Below, piece by piece: positions 1 through 5,407 of a stretch of DNA of 6,063 nt. The position numbers were made by a program, and so were the translations under genes. This DNA is from an uncultured Clostridia bacterium (GTDB lineage: Bacteria; Bacillota; Clostridia; Oscillospirales; Ruminococcaceae): NCBI GenBank assembly GCA_947427325.1, contig CANEHP010000136.1:1-6063 (forward strand), written 5' to 3'. Numbering within the stretch: the stretch's first letter is position 1; each line of letters starts with the position of its first letter. A model generated the notes under the pieces. The model was not told the DNA's origin. It ran no database searches and saw nothing but the letters and a program-made list of their open reading frames with translations.

Positions 1-40
1 TAGTATAATGGGTTTGTGATTGATTTTTCATGATAACTAA

Positions 41-69
41 ATTATATCACAAAAAAGAACCGCAATCAA
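41..69 (-). promoter_or_regulatory. Possible promoter leaving the window leftward, -35 inside the terminator stem
   Basis: On the minus strand TTGATT (69-64) is followed after exactly 17 bases by TATAAT (46-41), a good match to a housekeeping sigma factor promoter. The -35 box lies in the stem of the terminator at 51-100, so the match may be chance in AT-rich DNA. Transcription would start near 34 and run out of the window. An ATG at 31-29 on that strand has no ribosome binding site, so no gene start is claimed. Confidence 0.3.
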
Positions 70-100
70 ACTCTTTTGCGTTTGATTGCGGTTCTTTTTT
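51..100. terminator. Perfect 20-bp inverted repeat, bidirectional intrinsic terminator
   Basis: Bases 51-70 are the exact reverse complement of 81-100. The pair 71/80 can extend the stem to 21 bp, leaving an 8-base loop. The arms begin with six A and end with six T, so the hairpin is followed by a U run on either strand. It starts 29 bases after the stop codon of the minus-strand gene at 129-1064 and is the expected end of that transcript. It would also stop plus-strand transcription coming from the left, but no gene is visible there. Confidence 0.9.
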
Positions 101-128
101 GCGGGCTGTTTTTTACAACCCCTTATCT

Positions 129-1064
129 TTAATTTTTAAGCCGCTTAATCATCTTGTAAACCACGGTAGACTCCGATACCAGCGGCGATTTATGAGCAAA
201 AAACACAATGCCGCTGCATGGTGCCTTGATCTCCTCCAATACAGTATTTTCATAGGGGTGAAGTATCTCTGCCATTACCTCCCCCTGTACCGCTTCGTCG
301 CCGGGCTGCTTTATCCTGCGGTAAAAACCGCCCGTAGACGTCCTTACAGGCATTAAGCCGCCTTCCTCGACGGTGGTGGACATATACCCGCCGTGACACT
401 GATGCTTAATGATTCCCATTCTTGAAAGAAAACGCAGTACAGAGGCTACCGCAAAATCTGCGCTTTTCTCGTCTATGTTTTCCGTTTCGTTGGTATAAAC
501 GGAAAATGCACTGGTGTTGTTCATCTGCCAATTATAGTTCAAGGTGTTTTCGTCAAAGTTCTTGGGGTTTCTTAAAACCACATAGGGCATACCGAAAAGG
601 TTGGCAAGGCTTTTGTTTTCTTTGCCCGTTTCCATCATTCTCACATGGGGAATAAAATCTCCCTGAATATAAAACGAGGCGAAATGTATGCCGTACTGAT
701 AACCGCTTACTGCGTTCAGCACCTCTGCCGCTATTCTTTGGGTGGGTTCTCCCGTTTTGCTGCCGGGAAAATCCCTGTTGATATCCCTGTTGTCATTGCA
801 CCAGAATTTTTTTCCCACGTTTACGGAAAAGGGATTTACGCAGGGTATAACGGTAATTTTATGATTATAGCTTATCCTGCATTGCTTTTCCAGCTCGCCC
901 AACGCCTTAATAAGCTTGGAGCAAATATAAAGCTGCTGTATTTCGTTTCCTCTCAAAGCGCCGACTATACAGCAGGATTTTTCACCCTTGTTAAAGTGAT
1001 AGGCGCTTACCTTAAAATCTCCTCTGTAAGCGGAAGAAAATTTATAGACGATATCCTTTGTCAT
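129..1064 (-). CDS. Succinylglutamate desuccinylase/aspartoacylase-family protein with degenerate active site
   Basis: This 311-residue protein belongs to the AstE/AspA branch of M14-like zinc carboxypeptidase folds. The zinc motif GxHGDE of the upstream paralogue is here ALRGNE (36-41): the first histidine is Arg38, while Glu41 stays. The DIHS motif is GIHF (125-128), keeping His127 but losing the Asp. The region where the paralogue has VVEMGEG reads SVYTNE (188-193), so Tyr190 seems to replace the catalytic Glu. The substrate-side segment NRDINRDFPG (92-101) is well kept, as is the C-terminal beta domain (about 215-311). It therefore looks like a pseudoenzyme or an enzyme with altered chemistry. 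ATG 1064 is chosen because it overlaps the upstream stop as ATGA and follows a G-rich site (GGGGGG, 7 bases upstream). A longer reading from 1232 only runs inside the neighbour. The family is clear; the function is unknown. Confidence 0.88.
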   Translation of the reverse strand: MTKDIVYKFSSAYRGDFKVSAYHFNKGEKSCCIVGALRGNEIQQLYICSKLIKALGELEKQCRISYNHKITVIPCVNPFSVNVGKKFWCNDNRDINRDFPGSKTGEPTQRIAAEVLNAVSGYQYGIHFASFYIQGDFIPHVRMMETGKENKSLANLFGMPYVVLRNPKNFDENTLNYNWQMNNTSAFSVYTNETENIDEKSADFAVASVLRFLSRMGIIKHQCHGGYMSTTVEEGGLMPVRTSTGGFYRRIKQPGDEAVQGEVMAEILHPYENTVLEEIKAPCSGIVFFAHKSPLVSESTVVYKMIKRLKN

Positions 1065-1996
1065 CTTCTGCCCCCCAAAACTCTCGCAATCAAACTGCCC
1101 TCGGAAACTACGGGATACTCCCTCATTGTGAACACCATTCCCGAAACGGGAGAAAAAATCTCTTCTTCTATCTCCCCTGTGAACACATTCAGCACGTCGC
1201 CTAAATGGTCGCCCTTGCAGATACCTATCCAATTTTCAACAGAGGGCATAAAAACCCCGCTTTTGTTGCAGTGGATAAATGTCACTTCTCCGTCGCTGGA
1301 AACTATGGGGTTTGATACCTGACCTACCTCCCCCGTCCATATCCCCAATTTGGACATAAGAGCAAATATTCCCTCAAGAATGCGGTCGCCGTATTCCTTG
1401 ATAATTTTCATTCCCTCGCCCATTTCCACCACAAGACAGGGAGTTCCCATTTTATTCAGCGTGTAAGACAGTGAAGAAGGGCGCACTGCCGAGCTGTTGC
1501 CGACCCATACAAAATCCGCATTAAGCAGCTTGGCAAAGGGAAGCAGCTTGACGGAATTTTCAGGGCTTATCCGCACCTGCGGGATCTCCTTTAAAAAAAC
1601 ATCACTGGAATGGATGTCAATACATAGATCCGCACCCTTAATATCCTTTACAACCTTGCCTGCCATAAGCTCCCAGGGAGTCGTGTTCTCATCTCCGGGG
1701 AAAATCTTATTCATATCCAAATCATAAAGGGGTATCTGCCTTGACACGGAATCTGCGCCCAACGGGTTCAGCATAGGATATACGTCGACTATGCCGTTAA
1801 GCTCGGAAAAGCCTCTGTTTATGCGGCGTATAAGCTCATAGCAGATATACTGCCCCTCAAGCTCGTCCCCATGAATACCTGTGACTATGGCAATTCTCTT
1901 TTGTCCCTCTATTGTTTCCTTTGGCATTAAGCGGTTTTTCTTGATTACTGCCTTTTCATCTACCGTAAGACAGCAGGAAGCAACAGTTTCTATCAT
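1061..1996 (-). CDS. Succinylglutamate desuccinylase/aspartoacylase-family zinc hydrolase
   Basis: This 311-residue cytosolic protein has no signal peptide. Family members remove an acyl group from an amide-linked amino acid or similar small substrate using one zinc ion. The zinc motif GIHGDE is at 40-45 (His42, Glu45) and the third ligand is His129 in DIHS (127-130). VVEMGEG (189-195) offers Glu191 as general base, and the NPLG...LDMNKIFPG region (77-101) supplies substrate-binding residues. The last 90 or so residues form the usual beta-rich domain (VTFIHCNKSGVFMP, then FSPVSGMVF). Length is normal for the family. Translation starts after GGAGGA, 4 bases before the ATG at 1996. It overlaps the next gene by ATGA, implying coupled translation. 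True AstE sits with arginine catabolism genes, which are absent here, so the substrate is not assigned and no symbol is given. Confidence 0.9.
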   Translation of the reverse strand: MIETVASCCLTVDEKAVIKKNRLMPKETIEGQKRIAIVTGIHGDELEGQYICYELIRRINRGFSELNGIVDVYPMLNPLGADSVSRQIPLYDLDMNKIFPGDENTTPWELMAGKVVKDIKGADLCIDIHSSDVFLKEIPQVRISPENSVKLLPFAKLLNADFVWVGNSSAVRPSSLSYTLNKMGTPCLVVEMGEGMKIIKEYGDRILEGIFALMSKLGIWTGEVGQVSNPIVSSDGEVTFIHCNKSGVFMPSVENWIGICKGDHLGDVLNVFTGEIEEEIFSPVSGMVFTMREYPVVSEGSLIARVLGGRR

Positions 1997-2039
1997 ACAT
2001 TCCTCCGTTTAAACTGCATATATAAAAATGATTGCGGGA

Positions 2040-2067
2040 ATAATAAAAACAAATGTTTTATTAACAA
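2040..2067 (-). promoter_or_regulatory. Candidate promoter for the deacylase gene pair
   Basis: Minus-strand TTGTTA (2067-2062) and TATTAT (2045-2040) are separated by 16 bases, giving a start near 2033 and a leader of about 37 bases before the ATG at 1996. An AT-rich inverted repeat (2041-2048 with 2056-2063) overlaps it and could be a protein-binding site. The match is moderate, and the pair could also be read through from galE. Confidence 0.4.
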
Positions 2068-2091
2068 ACCGAAACTTGTCCGTCCGAATAT

Positions 2092-2133
2092 AACTGCGTA
2101 CTTCTGCTTAATAAACGGCAAAAATACGCAGTT
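2092..2133 (-). other. 16-bp RNA hairpin between galE and the deacylase pair
   Basis: Bases 2092-2107 and 2118-2133 form a continuous 16-bp stem with a 10-base loop when read as minus-strand RNA; the outer 9 bp are perfect. Two inner pairs are G-U on the minus strand but would be A-C mismatches on the plus strand, which points to minus-strand RNA. It lies 72 bases after the galE stop. The sequence after it (ATATTCGG) is not a proper U run, so it is a weak terminator candidate. It could equally be an mRNA-processing or stabilising element. Confidence 0.55.
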
Positions 2134-2205
2134 TTATTCAATTTTTAAATTTGTGCCTCAGCCGTGTTTTCATCGGCTCATTTTCTGTAGGCAGCGCTCG
2201 CTTAT

Positions 2206-3201
2206 TTAACGATTCTTTACAAAATTCCAAGCGTCGCGGCACATCTGCTCAATTCCCTTTTCAGCCTTCCATTTAAGCTCCTTATTGGCTTTTGAGGGAT
2301 CGGAGTAGCACTTAGCGGCGTCGCCTGCTCTTCTGCCCGCAATTACGTAAGGTACTTTAACCCCGTTTACCTTTTCAAAGGCATTTATGATTTCAAGAAC
2401 GGAATATCCCTTGCCTGTTCCTAAATTATAGGGGACAGCGCCTTTTTTGTTTCTCACCGAGTCAATAGCCGCCAAATGTCCCTTTGCCAAATCCACCACG
2501 TGAATGTAGTCTCTAATACAAGTGCCGTCGGGAGTTGGATAATCGTTGCCGAATACCGATAAATTCGGGCTTTTTCCCGATGCAACCTTTAATATAATGG
2601 GCATAAGATTGTTGGGAATGCCGTTGGGATCCTCGCCGATTTTTCCGCTTTCATGTGCGCCGATAGGGTTAAAGTAACGCAAAAGCGCAATGCTCCAGCG
2701 TTCGTCCGCCCTGCACAGCTCCCTGCACATATTTTCAATCATAAGCTTTGTACTGCCGTAAGGATTTATCGAGGACAATGGAAATTCCTCAGTTACGGGA
2801 ACCTTTTCGGGTATTCCGTAAACGGTAGCGGAAGAGCTGAACACAAATCTGCGGCAGCCAAATTCCTCCATTACCTCTAAAACCGCCAAAGCTGTGTCTA
2901 TATTATTGCGATAATACATAATAGGCTTTTCGCAGCTTTCGCCAACCGCCTTATAGCCGGCAAAATGTATTACCTCTTCTATAAAGTTTTCCCTGAATAT
3001 TTTGCGGAGCAGCTCCTTATCGGCAGCGTCGCCCTCGTAAAATCCGAAGCCTTTACCGGTAATATCCTGAACGGCGTTTATCACTCCCGGCTTAGAGTTA
3101 AAAAAATTATCAATAACTATTACGTCCTCGTCTGCATTTAAAAGCTCAACAACGGTGTGAGAACCGATAAAGCCCGTGCCGCCCGTAACCAATACTGCCA
3201 T
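2206..3201 (-). CDS. galE: UDP-glucose 4-epimerase
   Basis: This 331-residue cytosolic short-chain dehydrogenase/reductase-type epimerase interconverts UDP-glucose and UDP-galactose with bound NAD, in the Leloir pathway and in precursor supply for surface polysaccharides. The Rossmann motif GGTGFIG is at 7-13. The active-site segment FSSSATVYG is at 121-129 (Ser124), and the catalytic pair is Tyr148 and Lys152 in YGSTK. The UDP-sugar segment RYFNPIGAH is at 175-183, and TPDGTCIRDYIHVVDLA (223-239) is typical of GalE. Length matches the family (about 330-340). Cys298 aligns by eye with E. coli Tyr299, the residue that restricts access of N-acetylated sugars, so it may also handle UDP-GlcNAc/UDP-GalNAc (inference). 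GGGAGG lies 5 bases before the ATG. No other galactose genes adjoin it. Confidence 0.97.
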   Translation of the reverse strand: MAVLVTGGTGFIGSHTVVELLNADEDVIVIDNFFNSKPGVINAVQDITGKGFGFYEGDAADKELLRKIFRENFIEEVIHFAGYKAVGESCEKPIMYYRNNIDTALAVLEVMEEFGCRRFVFSSSATVYGIPEKVPVTEEFPLSSINPYGSTKLMIENMCRELCRADERWSIALLRYFNPIGAHESGKIGEDPNGIPNNLMPIILKVASGKSPNLSVFGNDYPTPDGTCIRDYIHVVDLAKGHLAAIDSVRNKKGAVPYNLGTGKGYSVLEIINAFEKVNGVKVPYVIAGRRAGDAAKCYSDPSKANKELKWKAEKGIEQMCRDAWNFVKNR

Positions 3202-3252
3202 AATTGCCTCCCGAATGTATAAATTAAGCGAGTGAGATACTCCTTTTATAAA

Positions 3253-3281
3253 AGTATAACCTTATTTTTGAAAAAAGTCAA
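3253..3281 (-). promoter_or_regulatory. galE promoter
   Basis: On the minus strand TTGACT (3281-3276) and TATACT (3258-3253) are exactly 17 bases apart, a near-consensus housekeeping promoter. The predicted start near 3246 gives a 5' leader of about 45 bases to the galE ATG. It is divergent from the promoter at 3310-3338; the two -35 boxes are 28 bases apart. Confidence 0.8.
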
Positions 3282-3283
3282 GA

Positions 3284-3293
3284 TTTCCGGAAA
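3284..3293. promoter_or_regulatory. 10-bp palindrome between divergent promoters
   Basis: TTTCCGGAAA is a perfect palindrome lying between the -35 boxes of the galE promoter and the divergent ABC-F promoter. AGATTT before it and AAATCT after it extend the symmetry imperfectly, with three extra A on the right. The position suits an operator, but no regulator gene is present and a 10-bp palindrome can arise by chance. Confidence 0.25.
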
Positions 3294-3309
3294 AAATCTG
3301 AAAAAGCAC

Positions 3310-3338
3310 TTGATTATTTCTTGAAATTATGATATAGT
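3310..3338 (+). promoter_or_regulatory. Promoter for the ABC-F leader transcript
   Basis: TTGATT (3310-3315) and TATAGT (3333-3338) are 17 bases apart, giving a start near 3345. A second, closer candidate uses TATAAT at 3392-3397 or the overlapping AT run, but the only -35-like box nearby, TTGCAC at 3373-3378, is badly spaced for it. Either start keeps the upstream ORF and both alternative leader structures in the RNA. Confidence 0.6.
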
Positions 3339-3435
3339 AATCTCAAACAACCTAAAAAGGTATGGAATATATTTGCACAAATTTTTTTCTTTATAATATA
3401 TATTACCAACGGATTGAAAAGAAAGAGGTGAAAGA

Positions 3436-3456
3436 ATGTATAACTTTTCTTGCTGA
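3436..3456 (+). CDS. Six-codon leader peptide (MYNFSC)
   Basis: A ribosome binding site (GAGGTG at 3425-3430) lies 5 bases before the ATG. The ORF reads ATG, Tyr, Asn, Phe, Ser, Cys, then TGA. Codons 4-6 contain TTTCTTGC, which is repeated exactly in the 3' arm of the downstream terminator (3605-3612), and both copies are complementary to 3509-3516. The peptide probably serves as a sensor: a ribosome stalled by a drug on this short ORF would free the antiterminator segment. The peptide itself need not have a function. The good ribosome binding site, the position and the pairing support it; nothing shows translation directly. Confidence 0.65.
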   Translation: MYNFSC

Positions 3457-3470
3457 TTAAATTGAAATAT

Positions 3471-3508
3471 GTGATAATGCTGTTTTTAGGGTATTATTGC
3501 GTTTTTTT
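3471..3508 (+). other. AU-rich hairpin followed by seven T within the leader
   Basis: Bases 3471-3480 pair with 3491-3500 over 10 continuous positions, three of them G-U, around a 10-base loop, and are followed by G and seven T. It resembles a weak intrinsic terminator or a transcriptional pause site and sits inside the larger hairpin formed by the small ORF and segment 2. A pause here could keep polymerase in step with the ribosome on the upstream ORF (inference). Confidence 0.4.
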
Positions 3509-3587
3509 GCAAGAAGGTTATAATTCTGTTCACTCATTATATCGTTTGACCGCTGTTTATTTTGCAGTGGTGTAATTATGTTATTGC

Positions 3588-3626
3588 GAGCCGCAGGAAT
3601 TGACTTTCTTGCGGCTCTTATTTTTT
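3588..3626 (+). terminator. Intrinsic terminator of the ABC-F attenuator
   Basis: Bases 3588-3599 pair with 3606-3617 as a 12-bp GC-rich stem with one G-U pair and a 6-base loop. It is followed by TTATTTTTT (3618-3626). It stands 141 bases before the ABC-F start codon and after a promoter and small ORF, so it acts within the transcription unit rather than at its end. Its loop and 3' arm also pair with 3509-3520, the alternative antiterminating fold. Confidence 0.85.
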
Positions 3627-3750
3627 ATGTGTATGGGTAAAATCGGTATGATCCTTGTTTTCGCTGAACATAGCCGCATACCGCTTAACAAAATCTCTAA
3701 AAAAGAAAATGCAATGGCTCTAACGGCTTGCTTTGTATCACAACCAACAC

Positions 3751-3758
3751 AAAGGAGG
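3751..3758 (+). promoter_or_regulatory. Ribosome binding site fixing the ABC-F start
   Basis: AAAGGAGG lies 9 bases before the ATG at 3768, a near-perfect Shine-Dalgarno match. It settles the start: the reading frame stays open upstream to a TTG at 3600, but that lies in the terminator hairpin and has no ribosome binding site. Confidence 0.9.
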
Positions 3759-3767
3759 ATTTATATT

Positions 3768-5246
3768 ATGTCAATGATAAAAATTGAAAATCTGACATTT
3801 TCATATCCCACAAGCTATGATAATATTTTTGAGTCTGTAAATTTTCAAATAGATACCGACTGGAAGCTTGGCTTTGTGGGCAGAAACGGCAGAGGTAAAA
3901 CAACATTTTTAAATTTATTGCTCGGTAATTATGAATATAGCGGCAAAATCATTTCATCGGTAAAGTTTGATTATTTCCCCTATCAAGTATGCGATAAAAG
4001 CAAAATGACAACCGACATTTTATCCGAGGTGTGTCCCGTTGCAGAAGAATGGGAATTTATAAGGGAGTTCAATTATCTTGAAGTCGAAGCGGAAGCGCTT
4101 TACAGACCGTTTGAAACTCTTTCAAACGGAGAACGGACAAAGGCGCTTCTTGCGGCATTGTTTCTGAACGAGGGGCATTTTTTACTGATTGACGAACCCA
4201 CAAACCATTTGGATATGCAAGCACGGGAAATCGTTTCCGCATATTTAAAGAAGAAAAAGAGTTTTATTTTGGTATCCCATGACCGCAGCTTTATAGACGG
4301 ATGTGTTGACCACATTCTATCCATTAACAGGACAAATATCGATGTGGTAAAAGGAAATTTCAGCTCCTGGCAGGAAAACAAACAAAGGCAGGACGCTTTG
4401 GAAATCGCCGCAGACGAAAGGCTAAAAAAAGAAATTCGCCGTTTGTCCGAAGCCTCAAAGCGAATTTCGGTTTGGTCGGATAAGGTTGAAAAAAGTAAAA
4501 ACGGAGCGACAAATTCCGGCTCTAAGTTAGACAAGGGCTTTGTAGGACATAAAGCTGCAAAAATGATGAAGCGCTCAAAAGCGATAGAAGCAAGACAACA
4601 GCAGTCAATCGCTCAGAAGTCTGCACTTTTAAAAAATCTGGAGTCAGCAGAAAGTCTGAAAATTTCACCGTTATCCCATTATGCAAAAACACCGGTTACC
4701 TTTTCGGATGTGCAGGTTATCTATAACGGCAATGCAATCTGTAAGCCCATAAATTTTTCAGTTAATCAGGGAGACAGAATTGCTTTATCGGGAAAGAACG
4801 GAAGCGGAAAAAGCAGTCTGCTGAAACTTTTGATCGGAGAAACAATAGAGTATACCGGTATAATTTACAAAGCGCAAGGTCTTATTATTTCGTATGTTCC
4901 GCAGGATACTTCTCATTTATTCGGACGCTTATCCGATTTTGCAGGAATGCATAAAATCGATGAGAGCCTGTTTAAAGCAATACTGATAAAATTAGGTGTT
5001 GATGGGATACAGTTTGATAAAGACATTCAGAATTTCTCCGAAGGGCAAAAGAAAAAGGTTTTGATTGCTAAAAGCCTTTGCGAAAAAGCACATCTGTATA
5101 TATGGGATGAACCGCTGAATTTTATCGATGTGTATTCACGTATCCAAATTGAGCAGCTAATCCAAACCTATTGCCCGACGATGATTTTTGTAGAGCATGA
5201 TTTCGCCTTTCAGGAAGCCGTTGCGACAAAAAGCGTTTTGTTATAG
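3768..5246 (+). CDS. Lsa/CplR-like ABC-F ribosomal protection protein
   Basis: This 492-residue cytosolic ATPase has two nucleotide-binding domains and no membrane segments, so it is not a transporter. ABC-F resistance proteins bind the ribosomal E site and displace drugs from the peptidyl transferase centre. The Lsa/Vga/CplR group acts on lincosamides, streptogramin A and pleuromutilins. Domain 1 has Walker A GRNGRGKTT (38-46), signature LSNGER (118-123), Walker B LLIDEPTNHLD (139-149) and SHD (170-172). A charged linker (about 205-305) contains DKGFVGHKAAKMMKRSK (255-271), typical of Lsa/CplR proteins. Domain 2 has Walker A GKNGSGKSS (342-350), signature FSEGQKKK (423-430), Walker B YIWDEPLNFID (444-454) and VEHD (475-478). 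Both catalytic glutamates (143 and 448) are present. The DWKLGFVGRNGRGKTT opening closely resembles Lsa. An attenuator precedes the gene. The family is confident; the drug profile is inferred and no named allele is claimed. Confidence 0.93.
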   Translation: MSMIKIENLTFSYPTSYDNIFESVNFQIDTDWKLGFVGRNGRGKTTFLNLLLGNYEYSGKIISSVKFDYFPYQVCDKSKMTTDILSEVCPVAEEWEFIREFNYLEVEAEALYRPFETLSNGERTKALLAALFLNEGHFLLIDEPTNHLDMQAREIVSAYLKKKKSFILVSHDRSFIDGCVDHILSINRTNIDVVKGNFSSWQENKQRQDALEIAADERLKKEIRRLSEASKRISVWSDKVEKSKNGATNSGSKLDKGFVGHKAAKMMKRSKAIEARQQQSIAQKSALLKNLESAESLKISPLSHYAKTPVTFSDVQVIYNGNAICKPINFSVNQGDRIALSGKNGSGKSSLLKLLIGETIEYTGIIYKAQGLIISYVPQDTSHLFGRLSDFAGMHKIDESLFKAILIKLGVDGIQFDKDIQNFSEGQKKKVLIAKSLCEKAHLYIWDEPLNFIDVYSRIQIEQLIQTYCPTMIFVEHDFAFQEAVATKSVLL

Positions 5247-5285
5247 GGCTTTGACCGAATAATGAAATTTTAAATCGGCAAAGCC
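5247..5285 (+). other. Hairpin directly after the ABC-F gene
   Basis: Bases 5247-5258 pair with 5275-5285 (GGCTTTG with CAAAGCC, CCGA with TCGG) with one bulged A around a 16-base AT-rich loop. It begins immediately after the TAG stop. There is no U run after it, so it may stabilise the 3' end or act as a poor terminator rather than a classic intrinsic one. Confidence 0.45.
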
Positions 5286-5293
5286 GCTCCACG

Positions 5294-5321
5294 ACTGTCA
5301 ACTGTAAACTTTCAACTGCTT
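5294..5321. repeat. Four degenerate 7-base tandem repeats
   Basis: ACTGTCA, ACTGTAA, ACTTTCA and ACTGCTT lie end to end in the gap after the ABC-F gene, just upstream of the next promoter. The units differ at one to three positions. No function is evident; it may be slippage-derived intergenic sequence. Confidence 0.5.
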
Positions 5322-5327
5322 TTACCC

Positions 5328-5355
5328 TTGACTTTTTTGCATATAATGGTATACT
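5328..5355 (+). promoter_or_regulatory. Promoter of the DUF4234-type gene (extended -10)
   Basis: TTGACT (5328-5333) and TATACT (5350-5355) are 16 bases apart, and TGG directly before the -10 box makes it an extended -10 element. Transcription would start near 5362, about 46 bases before the ATG at 5408. A TATAAT at 5342-5347 is too close to the -35 box to pair with it. Confidence 0.75.
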
Positions 5356-5407
5356 TGTTAAGGTATATAAATCACATCGTAAAAACATATTTTAAAGAGA
5401 GCAAATT

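Larger units (their letters stand above)
3345..3626 (+). ncRNA. Attenuator leader RNA of the ABC-F gene
   Basis: The leader contains a six-codon ORF (3436-3456), segment 2 (3509-3522) and an intrinsic terminator (3588-3626). In one fold segment 2 pairs with the small ORF: 3445-3453 with 3509-3517, then one bulged C, then 5 more pairs (3439-3443 with 3518-3522). This leaves the terminator free to form. In the other fold 3509-3520 pairs with 3601-3612, the terminator loop and 3' arm, as 12 continuous pairs including two G-U, which destroys the terminator. A ribosome halted on the small ORF would cover segment 1 and favour the second fold. Small helices at 3471-3500 and 3549-3571 lie between. 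Drug-responsive attenuation is known for other ABC-F genes (vmlR in Bacillus, lmo0919/rli53 in Listeria). The pairing is read from sequence; the mechanism is inferred. Confidence 0.75.

Noticed and set aside
4..9. TATAAT on the plus strand at the left edge
   Set aside because: The -35 region would lie outside the window, and the downstream sequence runs directly into a terminator with no gene.
30..356. 108-codon plus-strand open frame
   Set aside because: It runs through the terminator hairpin and antisense to the second deacylase gene, and has no ribosome binding site or family resemblance.
1065..1232. 56-codon N-terminal extension of the second deacylase
   Set aside because: It lies within the upstream gene, is rich in Arg and Gly as expected of a shifted frame, and lacks a ribosome binding site. 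The ATGA overlap start at 1064 fits the family length.
645..1322. 225-codon open frame on the plus strand
   Set aside because: It lies antisense to the two deacylase genes, crosses their junction, has no ribosome binding site and shows no recognisable domain; the minus-strand genes have clear motifs.
3363..3461. 32-codon ORF overlapping the leader peptide in another frame
   Set aside because: Its only possible ribosome binding site, AAAAAGG, is one base from the ATG, and the frame runs through AT-rich promoter-like sequence. The MYNFSC ORF has far better initiation signals and fits the RNA folds.
3600..3767. 56-codon N-terminal extension of the ABC-F protein from a TTG
   Set aside because: The TTG lies in the terminator loop without a ribosome binding site. 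ATG 3768 has AAAGGAGG at ideal distance and begins the normal ABC-F sequence.
4100..4534. 144-codon minus-strand open frame
   Set aside because: It is antisense to the first ABC-F domain and linker and has no start signals or motifs.
5122..5388. 88-codon minus-strand open frame
   Set aside because: It spans the ABC-F 3' end, the hairpin and the next promoter, with no ribosome binding site.
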